64,000 nucleotides of DNA from Zeimonas arvi (GTDB taxonomy: Bacteria > Pseudomonadota > Gammaproteobacteria > Burkholderiales > Burkholderiaceae_E), in NCBI RefSeq assembly GCF_008039575.1, contig NZ_VDUY01000007.1, positions 62,001 to 126,000 of the forward strand, written 5' to 3'. Shown piece after piece: positions 53,930 to 62,956 of the stretch (its first letter is position 1; each line of letters starts with the position of its first letter). The notes below the pieces were generated by a model that ran no database searches, was not told the DNA's origin, and saw nothing but the letters and a program-made list of their open reading frames with translations. Made by a program: the position numbers and the translations under genes.

Positions 53930-54541
53930 TCAGGCCGCGTTCTCGTAGTCCTTCTTGGAGCGCTCGAGCACGGGTTCGAGCTGCCAGCGCTGCCAGGCGT
54001 CGAAAACCCAGGTCTCCTCGACGATGACGCGCTTCGGCGGCCCGCCATCGGCCATGACCGGTACCTGGAAAGGCGCGGCGCGGCGCACCGAGTCCAGCGC
54101 GCGGCCGGCCAGCGCCTGGCCCTGGCCGCTGGTGGCGCTGACCTTGACACCGAGCAGTTGCCCGCCCGGCCCGATCTCGATCTGCAAGGTGGCGGTGCCG
54201 GCCACCGGGCTCAGCAGCTTCGGCCCGGAGACCTGCGCCGGATCGGCCCGCTGCAGCACCTGCTGGAGCACGCCGGCCACGTAGTGGGGCGCGGCCACGC
54301 CCAGTTCCCCGACGCCCGGGAGCGCGCCGATGCCGGGCACCAGCGTGGACATCCGGGCGCGGGCGGCTTCGAGGAGCTTCTCGAACACGCTCTGCGCGCG
54401 GGCAGGGCCGATCGCCCAGGGCGACGCGAGCAGGCCGAGCAGCGCAAGGCTCGCGAGCGCGAAGCCGCGGCGCGCGGCCCGCGCGGGGACGGTCCGGCGA
54501 CGGACCACGGAGTGCGTGGGATCCTGCGCTTGCGTGTTCAT
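53930..54541 (-). CDS. TonB C-terminal domain protein, exported
   Basis: A 203-residue protein with a signal peptide (cleavage near ARA|Q, about residue 49) and a C-terminal TonB-like domain ('GTATLQIEIGPGGQLLGVKVSATSGQGQALAGRALDSVRRAAPFQVP'). It lacks the long Pro-rich spacer of true TonB and any N-terminal anchor that remains after cleavage is uncertain, so energy transduction is doubtful. It sits between selD and the binding protein in the selenium locus; its role there is unknown. Confidence 0.8.
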   Translation of the reverse strand: MNTQAQDPTHSVVRRRTVPARAARRGFALASLALLGLLASPWAIGPARAQSVFEKLLEAARARMSTLVPGIGALPGVGELGVAAPHYVAGVLQQVLQRADPAQVSGPKLLSPVAGTATLQIEIGPGGQLLGVKVSATSGQGQALAGRALDSVRRAAPFQVPVMADGGPPKRVIVEETWVFDAWQRWQLEPVLERSKKDYENAA

Positions 54542-54576
54542 GCCGTTCTCTCCTGGGTCGGGTGAGCTCGGCCCGC

Positions 54577-55638
54577 TCAGGGCCGGACGTTCACCACCGG
54601 TTCGCCCGCAGCGAGGTCGCCGATCACCGCCGCCTGCTCGAAGCCGTCGCGCCGGAAGATCTCCAGCACCCGCTCGACCGCGTCCGGGGCGCAGGCCACC
54701 AGCAGGCCGCCCGAGGTCTGCGGGTCGGTCAGCAGGGCGCGGTCGATGTCGCCCAGCGAGGCGTCCATGTTCACCGAGGCGCCGTAGGCTGCCCAGTTGC
54801 GGCCGGATGCGCCGGTGAACAGGCCCTGGGCCGCGAGCTCCCGAACGTCGCGGATCAGCGGCACTTCGTTCATGGACAGGCGCGCCGACAGTCGCGCGCC
54901 GCGGCACAGCTCCAGCGTGTGGCCGAGCAGGCCGAAGCCGGTGATGTCGGTCAGCGCGTGCACGCCCTCGAGGTCCGAGAGCGCCTGTCCCGGGGTGTTC
55001 AGCCGCGTGGTGTTGGCGAGCATCGCCGCATAGCCGTCGTCCGACAGCTTGTCCTGCTTCAGCGCGGCCGACAGCACGCCCACGCCCAGCGGCTTGCCGA
55101 GCACCAGCTTGTCGCCGGGGCGCGCGCCCGCGTTGCGCTTGATGCGATCCGGATGCACCAGTCCCATGACCACCAGGCCGTAGATCGGCTCCACCGAGTC
55201 GATCGTGTGGCCGCCCGCGATCGGGATGCCGGCCGCGGCGCAGACCGATTCGCCGCCTTCCAGGATCCTGCGGATCGTGTCGGCCGGCAGGCGGTCGATC
55301 GGCATCGCCACGATGGCCAGCGCCATGATCGGCTTGCCGCCCATCGCGTAGACGTCGGAGATCGCGTTGGTGGCGGCGATCCGGCCGAAGTCGAAGGGAT
55401 CGTCGACGATCGGCATGAAGAAGTCGGTGGTCGCGATCAACGCCTGCTCGTCGTTGAGCTTCCAGACGGCCGCGTCGTCGGCGGTCTCGATGCCGACCAG
55501 CAGTTGCGGCGGCACCGGCAGCTTGCCGGTGTCCTTCAGGATGTCGGACAGCACGCCGGGCGCGATCTTGCAGCCGCAGCCGCCGCCGTGGGAAAAGGAG
55601 GTGAGCCGCATCGGCCCCGGAGACGTGGGTGCGTTCAT
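54577..55638 (-). CDS. selD: Selenide, water dikinase
   Basis: A 353-residue protein. N-terminal 'HGGGCGCK' with Cys21, Cys23 and Lys24 places cysteine, not selenocysteine, at the catalytic position. ATP/Mg sites: 'DDAAVWKLN', 'TTDFFMPIVDDPFDFGRIAATNAISDVYAMGG', 'GGHTIDSVEPIYGLVV', 'LTDITGFGLLGHTLELCRGA', 'TDPQTSGGLLVAC'. It makes selenophosphate from selenide and ATP, the selenium donor for SenB and others. ATG 55638 overlaps the senB stop by 4 nt. Confidence 0.96.
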   Translation of the reverse strand: MNAPTSPGPMRLTSFSHGGGCGCKIAPGVLSDILKDTGKLPVPPQLLVGIETADDAAVWKLNDEQALIATTDFFMPIVDDPFDFGRIAATNAISDVYAMGGKPIMALAIVAMPIDRLPADTIRRILEGGESVCAAAGIPIAGGHTIDSVEPIYGLVVMGLVHPDRIKRNAGARPGDKLVLGKPLGVGVLSAALKQDKLSDDGYAAMLANTTRLNTPGQALSDLEGVHALTDITGFGLLGHTLELCRGARLSARLSMNEVPLIRDVRELAAQGLFTGASGRNWAAYGASVNMDASLGDIDRALLTDPQTSGGLLVACAPDAVERVLEIFRRDGFEQAAVIGDLAAGEPVVNVRP

Positions 55639-56600
55639 GAGCAGCGATCCTGGGTCGTGGACAGGAGATTATGCGCCAGCGCGCGGACTGCTTCGCGTTC
55701 TCGGGCCGGCTCGAACAGGGGAGCCCGGGCGGCGCAGCGGGAGCGAAGACTGTCGAGAAAAGAGGGCGATCCCTGACAATCGGCGATCAGCGCGGCCAGC
55801 GCGGCGTCGTCGCCCACCGGGAAATAGCCGGGATAGTCCTCGCCGAGCAGCCCGAGCGAGCCCCCGATCCGCGAAGCCAGCACCGGCACGCCGCTGGTGA
55901 CCGCCTCGATCGCCACGTTCGCGCCGCCTTCCATCAGCGAGGGCAGGACCAGCAGCCGCGAGCGGCGGATCAGCTGGCGCGCGGCCGCGTGCGGGAGCGG
56001 CCCGCGAAGCTCGATCCGCGGGTCCGCCGCGGCGGCGGCCCGGAAGGCATCGCCAAGCGGGTCGTCGGGCACCGCGCCGGCGTGCAGCAGGCGCAGCGCC
56101 GGGGAGGGCAGCCGGGCCAGCGCCCGGGCGGCGGTCAGCGGATCCTTCTCGGCCCGCAGATGACCGACCAGCGCCAGGTCGAAGCTGCGGGTTCTCGGCT
56201 TGCCCGGCGACAGCGTGCGCGCCGACTGGTGGATCACCCGGGCGCGCGGCCGCAGGTGCGCGGGGAGCGCCTCGATGCCTTGCGTCTGCAGGACCACCAG
56301 CACCGTGGCTCGCTCCAGCGAGGCCTGCGCCGCGGCGTCGCTGTGGATGTCGCGGTAGAGATCGGTGCCGGTCAGCACCACGGCCCGCGGCCGGCCGATT
56401 CGCGCGAAGGCCGCGATCGAGGCGGCCGATCGGCGCGCGTGCAGCGCGATCATCGCGTCGGCCGGCTCGCCGCGCCATTCGCGGCAGGTGAAGACCTCGA
56501 ATTCGCCCTTCAGGAATTGTGACCAGCGGTACGCGGTCTGCCAGTTCCCGTTGTTCGCGTCGGCCAGGGCCGGCGTGACCAGGGCGATTCGCGGCTTCAG
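55635..56600 (-). CDS. senB: Selenosugar synthase (glycosyltransferase)
   Basis: A 321-residue glycosyltransferase matching SenB, which couples selenophosphate with a UDP-sugar to form a seleno-sugar in selenoneine biosynthesis. Signature: 'VTPALADANNGNWQTAYRW' at the N-terminus, then 'DAMIALHARRSAASI', 'LTGTDLYRDIHSD', 'VIHQSA', 'GHLRAEKDPLTAARAL', 'SLMEGGANVAIEAVTSGVPVLASR'. The signature lies before the first ATG (56453), so I choose the CTG at 56600: AAGGA is 6 nt upstream and the CTG overlaps the fabI stop (CTGA). senA, the partner that attaches the sugar's selenium to hercynine, is not in the window. Confidence 0.87.
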   Translation of the reverse strand: MKPRIALVTPALADANNGNWQTAYRWSQFLKGEFEVFTCREWRGEPADAMIALHARRSAASIAAFARIGRPRAVVLTGTDLYRDIHSDAAAQASLERATVLVVLQTQGIEALPAHLRPRARVIHQSARTLSPGKPRTRSFDLALVGHLRAEKDPLTAARALARLPSPALRLLHAGAVPDDPLGDAFRAAAAADPRIELRGPLPHAAARQLIRRSRLLVLPSLMEGGANVAIEAVTSGVPVLASRIGGSLGLLGEDYPGYFPVGDDAALAALIADCQGSPSFLDSLRSRCAARAPLFEPAREREAVRALAHNLLSTTQDRCS

Positions 56601-57388
56601 GCGATGTCCTTCATGCCGCCGGCCAGGGTGCTGAAGCCGCCGTCGACATAGGTGATCTCGCCGGTGACGCCGCCAGCCAGGTCCGAGAGCATGAAGGCCG
56701 CCACGTTGCCGACGTCCTCGATCGTGACGTTGCGGCGCAGCGGGGCATTCTTCTCGACGTAGTCGAGGATGCCCGAAAAGCCCTTGATGCCGCTGGCCGC
56801 CAGCGTGCGGATGGGGCCGGCCGAGATGCCGTTGACGCGGATGCCGCGCGGCCCGAGGTTGTCGGCCAGGTAGCGCACCGAGGCCTCGAGGCTCGCCTTG
56901 GCCAGACCCATGGTGTTGTAGTGCGGCACCACGCGCACCGAGCCCAGGTAGGTCAGCGTGACCATCGCGCCCCGACGGCCCTTCATCATCGGCTCGGCCG
57001 CCTTGGCCAGCGCCACGAAGCTGTAGGAGGAGACGTCGTGGGCGATCCGGAAGGCCTCGCGGCTGATCCCGTCGAGCAGGTCGCCGGCGATGGCCTCGCG
57101 CGGCGCATAGGCGATGGCGTGGACCAGCCCGTCGAGGCTGTCCCAGCGCTCGCGCAGCGCGGCGAACAGGCCGTCGATCTGGCCGTCTTCCGACACGTCG
57201 CAGGGGAACACCAGCGAAGACCCGAACTCGGCCGCCATGTCCGTCACGCGGTCCTTGAAACGGTCGTTCTGGTAGGTGAACGCAAGGTCGGCGCCCTGCT
57301 CGCGACAGGACTTCGCGATTCCGTAGGCGATCGAACGGTTGGACAGCAGTCCGGTGATCAGGATGCGCTTGCCGGCAAGGAATCCCAT
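56597..57388 (-). CDS. fabI: Enoyl-[acyl-carrier-protein] reductase, NADH-dependent
   Basis: A 263-residue short-chain dehydrogenase-type enzyme: 'GKRILITGLLSNRSIAYGIA' cofactor site, catalytic Tyr-x6-Lys in 'YNTMGLAKASLEA', 'GPIRTLAASGIKGF' loop. It reduces trans-2-enoyl-ACP in fatty acid synthesis. ATG 57388 has GGAG 8 nt upstream. Start of a minus-strand run that continues with senB; divergent from yejA by 30 bp. Confidence 0.97.
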   Translation of the reverse strand: MGFLAGKRILITGLLSNRSIAYGIAKSCREQGADLAFTYQNDRFKDRVTDMAAEFGSSLVFPCDVSEDGQIDGLFAALRERWDSLDGLVHAIAYAPREAIAGDLLDGISREAFRIAHDVSSYSFVALAKAAEPMMKGRRGAMVTLTYLGSVRVVPHYNTMGLAKASLEASVRYLADNLGPRGIRVNGISAGPIRTLAASGIKGFSGILDYVEKNAPLRRNVTIEDVGNVAAFMLSDLAGGVTGEITYVDGGFSTLAGGMKDIA

Positions 57389-57404
57389 TCGGGGGTCTCC
57401 GCTA

Positions 57405-57410
57405 TAGAAT
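57405..57410 (+). promoter_or_regulatory. -10-like box just before yejA
   Basis: TAGAAT ends 8 nt before the yejA ATG, so a transcript from it would begin at or within a few bases of the start codon; there is no Shine-Dalgarno sequence in the gap. No -35 match was found. yejA may be initiated on a leaderless message, or the true promoter lies elsewhere. Confidence 0.35.
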
Positions 57411-57418
57411 CTTCGACG

Positions 57419-59293
57419 ATGGCAATTGTCGCACGCGCGCTTGCGCCGCTTCTCGTCTCCCTGCTCGCCCTTCTCGCGCTGCCTGCCGCGCCGTCGCTGG
57501 CCGCCCCGTCGCTGGCCTGGGGCGACCAGCCGAAGTACCCGCCCGGATTCCAGGCCTTCGACTACGTGAATCCGCAGGCGCCCAAGGGCGGCACGCTGAA
57601 CCTCGCCGGCTACGGCTCCTTCGACAAGCTGAACCCGTTCACGCTGCGCGGCCTGGCGGCGGCCGGCCTGGGCATGCTGATGTTCGAGACGCTCGCCGAG
57701 CCGAGCGACGACGAGCCCTTCACGATGTACGGACTGCTGGCCGAGGACATGGCGTTCGCCGCCGACGGCCTGTCGATCACCTTTCGCCTGAACCCGGCCG
57801 CCCGCTTCTGGAACGGCGACCCGGTCACCGCCGAAGACGTGCGCCATTCCTTCGAGGTGCTCACCGGAAAGCGGGCGCACCCGCGCTTTCGCCAGTACTT
57901 CTCGGACGTGTCGAAGGTGGTGGTGGTCGACCCGCGGACCGTGCGCTTCGAGTTCCGCGCCCGCAACCACGAGCTGCACATGATCATCGGGATGCAGCTT
58001 CCGATCTTCTCGCGCAAGTGGGGCGAGGGCCGACCATTCGACGAGGTGGTGCGCGACGAGCCGATCGCCAGCGGCCCCTACCGGATCGAGCGCACCGACT
58101 GGGGCAAGTCGATCACGTATCGCCGCAACCCGGACTGGTGGGCGCGCGACCTGAACGTGCGCCGCGGCATGTTCAATTTCGATCGCGTGGTCTACAAGTA
58201 CTTCAGCGACGAGACGGCCCGGCTGGAAGGCTTCAAGGCCGGAGAGTTCGACTGGGTGTCGGAGAATTCGGCGAAGAACTGGGCGCGCGGCCACACCGGG
58301 CGCCGCTACGCGAGCGGGGAGATCCTCAAGCGGGAGTTCCGTCACTCGAATCCGGCCGGCATGCAGGGCTTCGTGCTGAACACCCGCCGTCCGCCCCTCG
58401 ACGATCCGCGGGTGCGGCAGGCGCTGGGGCTGGCCTTCGACTTCGAGTGGATGAACCGGCAGGTCTTCTACGGACAGTACGTGCGCAGCCCGAGCTATTT
58501 CACCAACAGCGAGATGCAGGCCCGGGGCCTGCCCGGCCCGGACGAAAAGGCGCTGCTCGAGGCAGTGCGCGGGCAGGTGCCGGGCCTCGGTCCTGCCGTC
58601 TTCGGCGAGGCGCCGATGCCGCCGCTCACCGATCCGCCGGGCAGCCTGAGGGACAACCTTCGGCGGGCGCTCGCGCTGCTGAAGGAGGCCGGCTGGCAGG
58701 TCGCCGACGACGGGCGGCTGCGCGATGCCGGCGGGCAGGCGCTGTCCTTCGAGATCCTCAGCTACTCCAAGGGACTGGAGCGCGTGGCCGATCCCTGGGC
58801 GCGCAACCTGGCCAAGCTCGGGATCGAGGCGCGGCTGCGGGTCACCGACCCGGCGCTCTACCAGAAACGCATCGATGACTTCGACTACGACGTCGCGATC
58901 CACGTCTACCCGGCCAGCCCCACGCCCGGCAACGAGCTGCTCGAGCGCTTCAGCAGCGCAGCCGCGGCACAGAAGGGCTCGGACAACGTGGCCGGCGTCC
59001 GCGACCCGGCCGTCGACGCGGTGATCGAGCGCCTTCTGCGCAGCCGCAGTCGCGCCGAGCTGGTGACCCACGCGAAGGTGCTCGACCGGCTGCTGCGCCA
59101 CGGCTTCTACCTGGTGCCGCACTTCCACGCGCCGACCCACAGGGTCGCCTTCCGCAACCACCTGGCGCATCCGGATCGCCTGCCGCGCTACTACGGCGCC
59201 GAGGCCTGGCTGCTGAAGACCTGGTGGTCGCGCGAGGCGCAGGCCGCGGGCGCCGCCTCAGACGGCCCGACGCAACGGAGCGCCGCCCGATGA
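57419..59293 (+). CDS. yejA: Oligopeptide ABC transporter substrate-binding protein
   Basis: A 624-residue periplasmic binding protein (SBP family 5) with signal peptide (about 1-28, LAA|P). 'YVNPQAPKGGTLNLAGYGSFDKLNPFTLRG', 'LAEDMAFAADGLSITFRLNPAARFWNGDPVTAEDV' and 'YPASPTPGNELLERFSS' match YejA. It delivers peptides and microcin-C-like compounds to YejBEF. The stop overlaps yejB (ATGA). Confidence 0.95.
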   Translation: MAIVARALAPLLVSLLALLALPAAPSLAAPSLAWGDQPKYPPGFQAFDYVNPQAPKGGTLNLAGYGSFDKLNPFTLRGLAAAGLGMLMFETLAEPSDDEPFTMYGLLAEDMAFAADGLSITFRLNPAARFWNGDPVTAEDVRHSFEVLTGKRAHPRFRQYFSDVSKVVVVDPRTVRFEFRARNHELHMIIGMQLPIFSRKWGEGRPFDEVVRDEPIASGPYRIERTDWGKSITYRRNPDWWARDLNVRRGMFNFDRVVYKYFSDETARLEGFKAGEFDWVSENSAKNWARGHTGRRYASGEILKREFRHSNPAGMQGFVLNTRRPPLDDPRVRQALGLAFDFEWMNRQVFYGQYVRSPSYFTNSEMQARGLPGPDEKALLEAVRGQVPGLGPAVFGEAPMPPLTDPPGSLRDNLRRALALLKEAGWQVADDGRLRDAGGQALSFEILSYSKGLERVADPWARNLAKLGIEARLRVTDPALYQKRIDDFDYDVAIHVYPASPTPGNELLERFSSAAAAQKGSDNVAGVRDPAVDAVIERLLRSRSRAELVTHAKVLDRLLRHGFYLVPHFHAPTHRVAFRNHLAHPDRLPRYYGAEAWLLKTWWSREAQAAGAASDGPTQRSAAR

Positions 59294-60336
59294 CCGGCTA
59301 CATCCTGCGACGCCTGCTGCTGATGATCCCGACGCTGGTCGGCATCCTCGCGGTGTCCTTCGCCGTCATCCAGTTCGTGCCGGGCGGGCCGGTCGAGCAG
59401 CTGGTGCAGCAGCTGCGCGGCGGCGGGCTGGCCGGCGAGGTCGCCGCCACCGGCAACGTCTATCGCGGCGCCCAGGGCATCGAGGCCGAGCGCATCGAGG
59501 AGATCCGCAAGCTCTACGGCTTCGACAAGCCGGCGCCGCAGCGATTCTGGGAAATGCTCGAGCGCTACGCGGTCTTCGACCTGGGCGACAGCTATTCGCA
59601 CCACAAGGGGGTCTGGCCGCTGATCGTCGAGAAGCTGCCGGTGTCGATGAGCCTGGGCATCTGGAGCTTCCTGATCGTCTACGCGGTGTCGATCCCGTTG
59701 GGCATCGCCAAGGCGGTGCGCAACGGGAGCCGCTTCGACCTGTGGACCTCGATCGCGATCCTGGTCGGCTACGCGATTCCCGGCTTCGTGCTGGGCGTGG
59801 CGCTGCTGGTGCTGTTCGGCGGCGGCAGCTTCCTGCAGTGGTTCCCCTTGCGGGGCCTGACCTCGGACGATTTCGACCAGCTGTCGCTGGCGGGCAAGGT
59901 GCTCGACTACTTCTGGCACCTCGCCCTGCCGCTGCTCTGCCTGGTCGTGGGCAGCTTCGCGGTGACCACGATGCTCACCAAGAACACCTTCCTGGAGGAG
60001 ATCCGCAAGCAGTACGTGCTGACCGCGCGCGCCAAGGGGCTGTCCGAGCGCAAGGTGTTCTACAAGCACGTGTTCCGCAATGCGCTGATCCCGCTGGTCA
60101 CCGCGCTGCCGGCTGCCTTCGTCGGCGCCTTCTTCACCGGCTCGCTGCTGATCGAGACCCTGTTCTCGCTCGACGGCCTGGGCCTCCTGTCCTACGAGGC
60201 GGTGATCAAGCGCGACTATCCGGTGGTGCTCGGCTCGCTGTACGTGTTCTCGCTGATCGGGCTGTTCACGAAGCTGCTGACCGACATCGCCTACACCTGG
60301 GTGGACCCGCGCGTGAAGTTCGAGGCCAGTCGATGA
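59290..60336 (+). CDS. yejB: Peptide ABC transporter permease B
   Basis: A 348-residue permease: 'MTGYILRRLLLMIPTLVGILAVSF', EAA-type loop 'YVLTARAKGLSERKVFYKHVFRNAL' and 'DGLGLLSYEAVIKRDYPVVLGSL', with a long periplasmic loop after the first helix as in YejB. ATGA overlaps on both sides; forms the channel with YejE. Confidence 0.95.
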   Translation: MTGYILRRLLLMIPTLVGILAVSFAVIQFVPGGPVEQLVQQLRGGGLAGEVAATGNVYRGAQGIEAERIEEIRKLYGFDKPAPQRFWEMLERYAVFDLGDSYSHHKGVWPLIVEKLPVSMSLGIWSFLIVYAVSIPLGIAKAVRNGSRFDLWTSIAILVGYAIPGFVLGVALLVLFGGGSFLQWFPLRGLTSDDFDQLSLAGKVLDYFWHLALPLLCLVVGSFAVTTMLTKNTFLEEIRKQYVLTARAKGLSERKVFYKHVFRNALIPLVTALPAAFVGAFFTGSLLIETLFSLDGLGLLSYEAVIKRDYPVVLGSLYVFSLIGLFTKLLTDIAYTWVDPRVKFEASR

Positions 60337-61364
60337 GTGCGCGCGTCTCGCTGTCGCCTGGCCGGCGCGCCTGGCTGCGCTTTCGCGCGAACCGGCGCGG
60401 CTGGGTCAGTCTGTGGATCTTCCTGGCGGTGTTCGGCACCAGCCTGTTCGCCGAGCTGCTGTCCAACGACCGGCCGATCGTGGCCAGCCACCAGGGCCAG
60501 CTCTACTGGCCGCTGTGGAACCACTATCCGGAGACCACCTTCGGCGGAGACTTCCGTACCGCCACCGATTTCCACGACCCGTTCATCCGCGAGCAGCTCA
60601 CGAAGGACGGCAACTGGGCCATCTGGCCGCCCAACCGCTACAGCTACGACACGATCAACTACTTCGCGCCCAGCCCCAATCCGGCGCCGCCGTCGGCCGA
60701 GAACTGGCTGGGCACCGACGATCGCGGCCGCGACGTGCTGGCGCGCCTGCTGTACGGATTCCGCTTGTCGGTGCTCTTCGGAATGGCGCTCACCGTGATC
60801 GGCGTGGGGCTGGGCGTGCTGGCCGGCGCGGTGCAAGGCTACTTCGGGGGGCGGCTCGACCTGGCCTTCCAGCGCTTCATCGAGGTCTGGAGCTCGATTC
60901 CCGAGCTCTACCTGCTGCTGATCCTCGCCGCGATGTTCGAGCCCAGCGTGTGGATCCTGCTGGCCATCCTGTCGCTGTTCGGCTGGATGGGCCTGTCCGA
61001 CTACGTGCGTGCCGAGTTCCTGCGCAATCGTCAGCTGGAGTACGTGACCGCGGCGCGCGCGCTGGGGCTGCCGGACTCCAAGATCATCCTGCGCCACGTG
61101 CTGCCCAATTCGCTGACGCCGGTCGTCGCCTTCCTGCCGTTCCGGATGAGCGCGGCCATCGTCGCGCTGACCAGCCTGGACTTCCTCGGCCTGGGCGTTC
61201 CGCCCTCCACGCCCAGCCTGGGCGAACTGCTGGCCCAGGGCAAGGCCAATCTCGACGCCTGGTGGATCTCGCTCGGCACCTTCGGCGTGCTGGTGGGCAT
61301 GCTGATGCTGCTGATCTTCGTCGGCGAGGCGCTTCGCGACGCACTGGACACCCGCCGTGGCTGA
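60333..61364 (+). CDS. yejE: Peptide ABC transporter permease E
   Basis: A 343-residue permease with a periplasmic insertion after helix 1 (containing 'GQLYWPLWNHYPETTFGGDF', typical of YejE) and EAA loop 'YVTAARALGLPDSKIILRHVLPNSL'. ATG overlaps the yejB stop; its 3' end overlaps yejF by 8 nt. Confidence 0.95.
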   Translation: MSARVSLSPGRRAWLRFRANRRGWVSLWIFLAVFGTSLFAELLSNDRPIVASHQGQLYWPLWNHYPETTFGGDFRTATDFHDPFIREQLTKDGNWAIWPPNRYSYDTINYFAPSPNPAPPSAENWLGTDDRGRDVLARLLYGFRLSVLFGMALTVIGVGLGVLAGAVQGYFGGRLDLAFQRFIEVWSSIPELYLLLILAAMFEPSVWILLAILSLFGWMGLSDYVRAEFLRNRQLEYVTAARALGLPDSKIILRHVLPNSLTPVVAFLPFRMSAAIVALTSLDFLGLGVPPSTPSLGELLAQGKANLDAWWISLGTFGVLVGMLMLLIFVGEALRDALDTRRG

Positions 61365-62943
61365 GGCCTTGCTCGACATCCGCGATCTCTCGGTGGACTT
61401 CCGCACCGCCAGCGGCAGCGTGCGCGTGGTCGACGACGTCTCGATCTCGGTGGCGCCCGGCGAAAGATTCGCGCTGGTGGGCGAATCGGGCTCGGGCAAG
61501 ACGGTGACCGCCCTGTCCGTGCTGCGGCTGAATGCCGACGCGCGCTACGGCGGCAGCATCCGCTTCGATGGCCGGGAACTCCTCTCGCTGTCCGAGCGCG
61601 AGATGCGCGGCGTGCGCGGCCGCGACGTCGCGATGGTGTTCCAGGAGCCGATGACCGCCTTCAACCCGCTCTACACGGTGGGCGACCAGATCTGCGAAGT
61701 GCTGGAACTGCACGAGGGCCTGAGCCGCGGACAGGCGGCGAAGCGCGCGGTCGAACTGCTGGCGCTCACCCGCATCCCCGAGCCGCAGAGACGCTTTTCC
61801 AGCTTGCCGCACCAGCTCTCGGGCGGCCAGCGGCAGCGCGCGATGATCGCGATGGCGCTCGCCTGCGGGCCGAAGCTGCTGCTGGCCGACGAGCCCACCA
61901 CCGCGCTGGACGTGACCATCCAGCGCCAGATCGTTTCACTGCTCGAAGACCTGCAGCGCGAGCTCGGCATGGCCGTGCTGCTGATCACCCACGACCTGCC
62001 GCTGGTGCGCGCCTTCGCGGACCGGGTGGCGGTGATGAAGGACGGCCGGGTGGTCGAGGAGGGCGCCGCCGCCGCGGTCTTCGGCGCCCCGCGCGAGCCC
62101 TACACCCGGATGCTCATCGACAGCCGACCGGCGCGGGAGGTCGGGCCCGCGCCCGCCGATGCGGCCACCCTGGTCGAAGCGCATCGCCTGCGCTGTCGCT
62201 TCGTGTCGCGCAAGGGATGGTTCGGCAAGCACGTGTTCGAGGCGGTTCGCGGCGTGGATCTGCAGGTGGCCCGGGGCGAGACGCTGGCGATCGTCGGCGA
62301 GTCGGGGTCGGGCAAGACCACGCTGGGGCTGTCCTTGCTGAAACTCGCGGCCGGCGAGGTCGACGGGCAGGTGCGCCTCGACGGCCGGCGCATCGACGCA
62401 CTTCCGCGCGGCGAGTTCCGCCCGCTGCGCCGGCGGATGCAGGTGGTCTTCCAGGATCCCTACAACTCCTTGTCGCCGCGCATGACGGTCGGCGAGATCG
62501 TCGGCGAAGGCCTCGCGCTGCACCGTCCCGAACTGGATGATCGGGCGCGTCGCGCCGCAGTGGCCGCCGTGCTCGCCGAGGTCGGGCTGGACGAGTCCGT
62601 GATGAGCCGATATCCGCACGAGTTCTCGGGCGGCCAACGGCAGCGGATCGCGATCGCGCGCGCCGTCGTGCTCGAACCCGATCTGCTGTTGCTCGACGAA
62701 CCCACCTCGGCGCTGGACGTCTCGGTGCAGCGGCAGGTGCTCAGGCTGCTGGCCTCGCTGCAGCGCCGCCACGGTCTCGCTTACCTGTTCATCACGCACG
62801 ACCTGGCGGTCGTGCGCGCGATGGCGCATCGGGTGCTGGTGATGAAGGACGGCGAGGTGGTCGAGGCGGGCGAGGTCGGGCAGGTGTTCTCGGCGCCGCG
62901 CGCCGACTACACGCGGCAGCTGCTCGCGGCGTCGCTCGACTGA
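61357..62943 (+). CDS. yejF: Peptide ABC transporter ATP-binding protein (double ATPase)
   Basis: A 528-residue protein with two complete nucleotide-binding domains: each has GESGSGKT, a signature (LSGGQRQRAM, then FSGGQRQRIA) and DEPT Walker B. First half about 1-250, second about 265-528. Energises YejBE. GTG start 8 nt inside yejE. Last gene of the yejABEF operon; convergent with mltD 13 nt away. Confidence 0.95.
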   Translation: MAEALLDIRDLSVDFRTASGSVRVVDDVSISVAPGERFALVGESGSGKTVTALSVLRLNADARYGGSIRFDGRELLSLSEREMRGVRGRDVAMVFQEPMTAFNPLYTVGDQICEVLELHEGLSRGQAAKRAVELLALTRIPEPQRRFSSLPHQLSGGQRQRAMIAMALACGPKLLLADEPTTALDVTIQRQIVSLLEDLQRELGMAVLLITHDLPLVRAFADRVAVMKDGRVVEEGAAAAVFGAPREPYTRMLIDSRPAREVGPAPADAATLVEAHRLRCRFVSRKGWFGKHVFEAVRGVDLQVARGETLAIVGESGSGKTTLGLSLLKLAAGEVDGQVRLDGRRIDALPRGEFRPLRRRMQVVFQDPYNSLSPRMTVGEIVGEGLALHRPELDDRARRAAVAAVLAEVGLDESVMSRYPHEFSGGQRQRIAIARAVVLEPDLLLLDEPTSALDVSVQRQVLRLLASLQRRHGLAYLFITHDLAVVRAMAHRVLVMKDGEVVEAGEVGQVFSAPRADYTRQLLAASLD

Positions 62944-62956
62944 GCGACGCCGGCCC

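Noticed and set aside
54577-55638. Selenocysteine in SelD
   Set aside because: The catalytic position is a cysteine codon and no in-frame TGA is present, so no selenocysteine insertion is needed.
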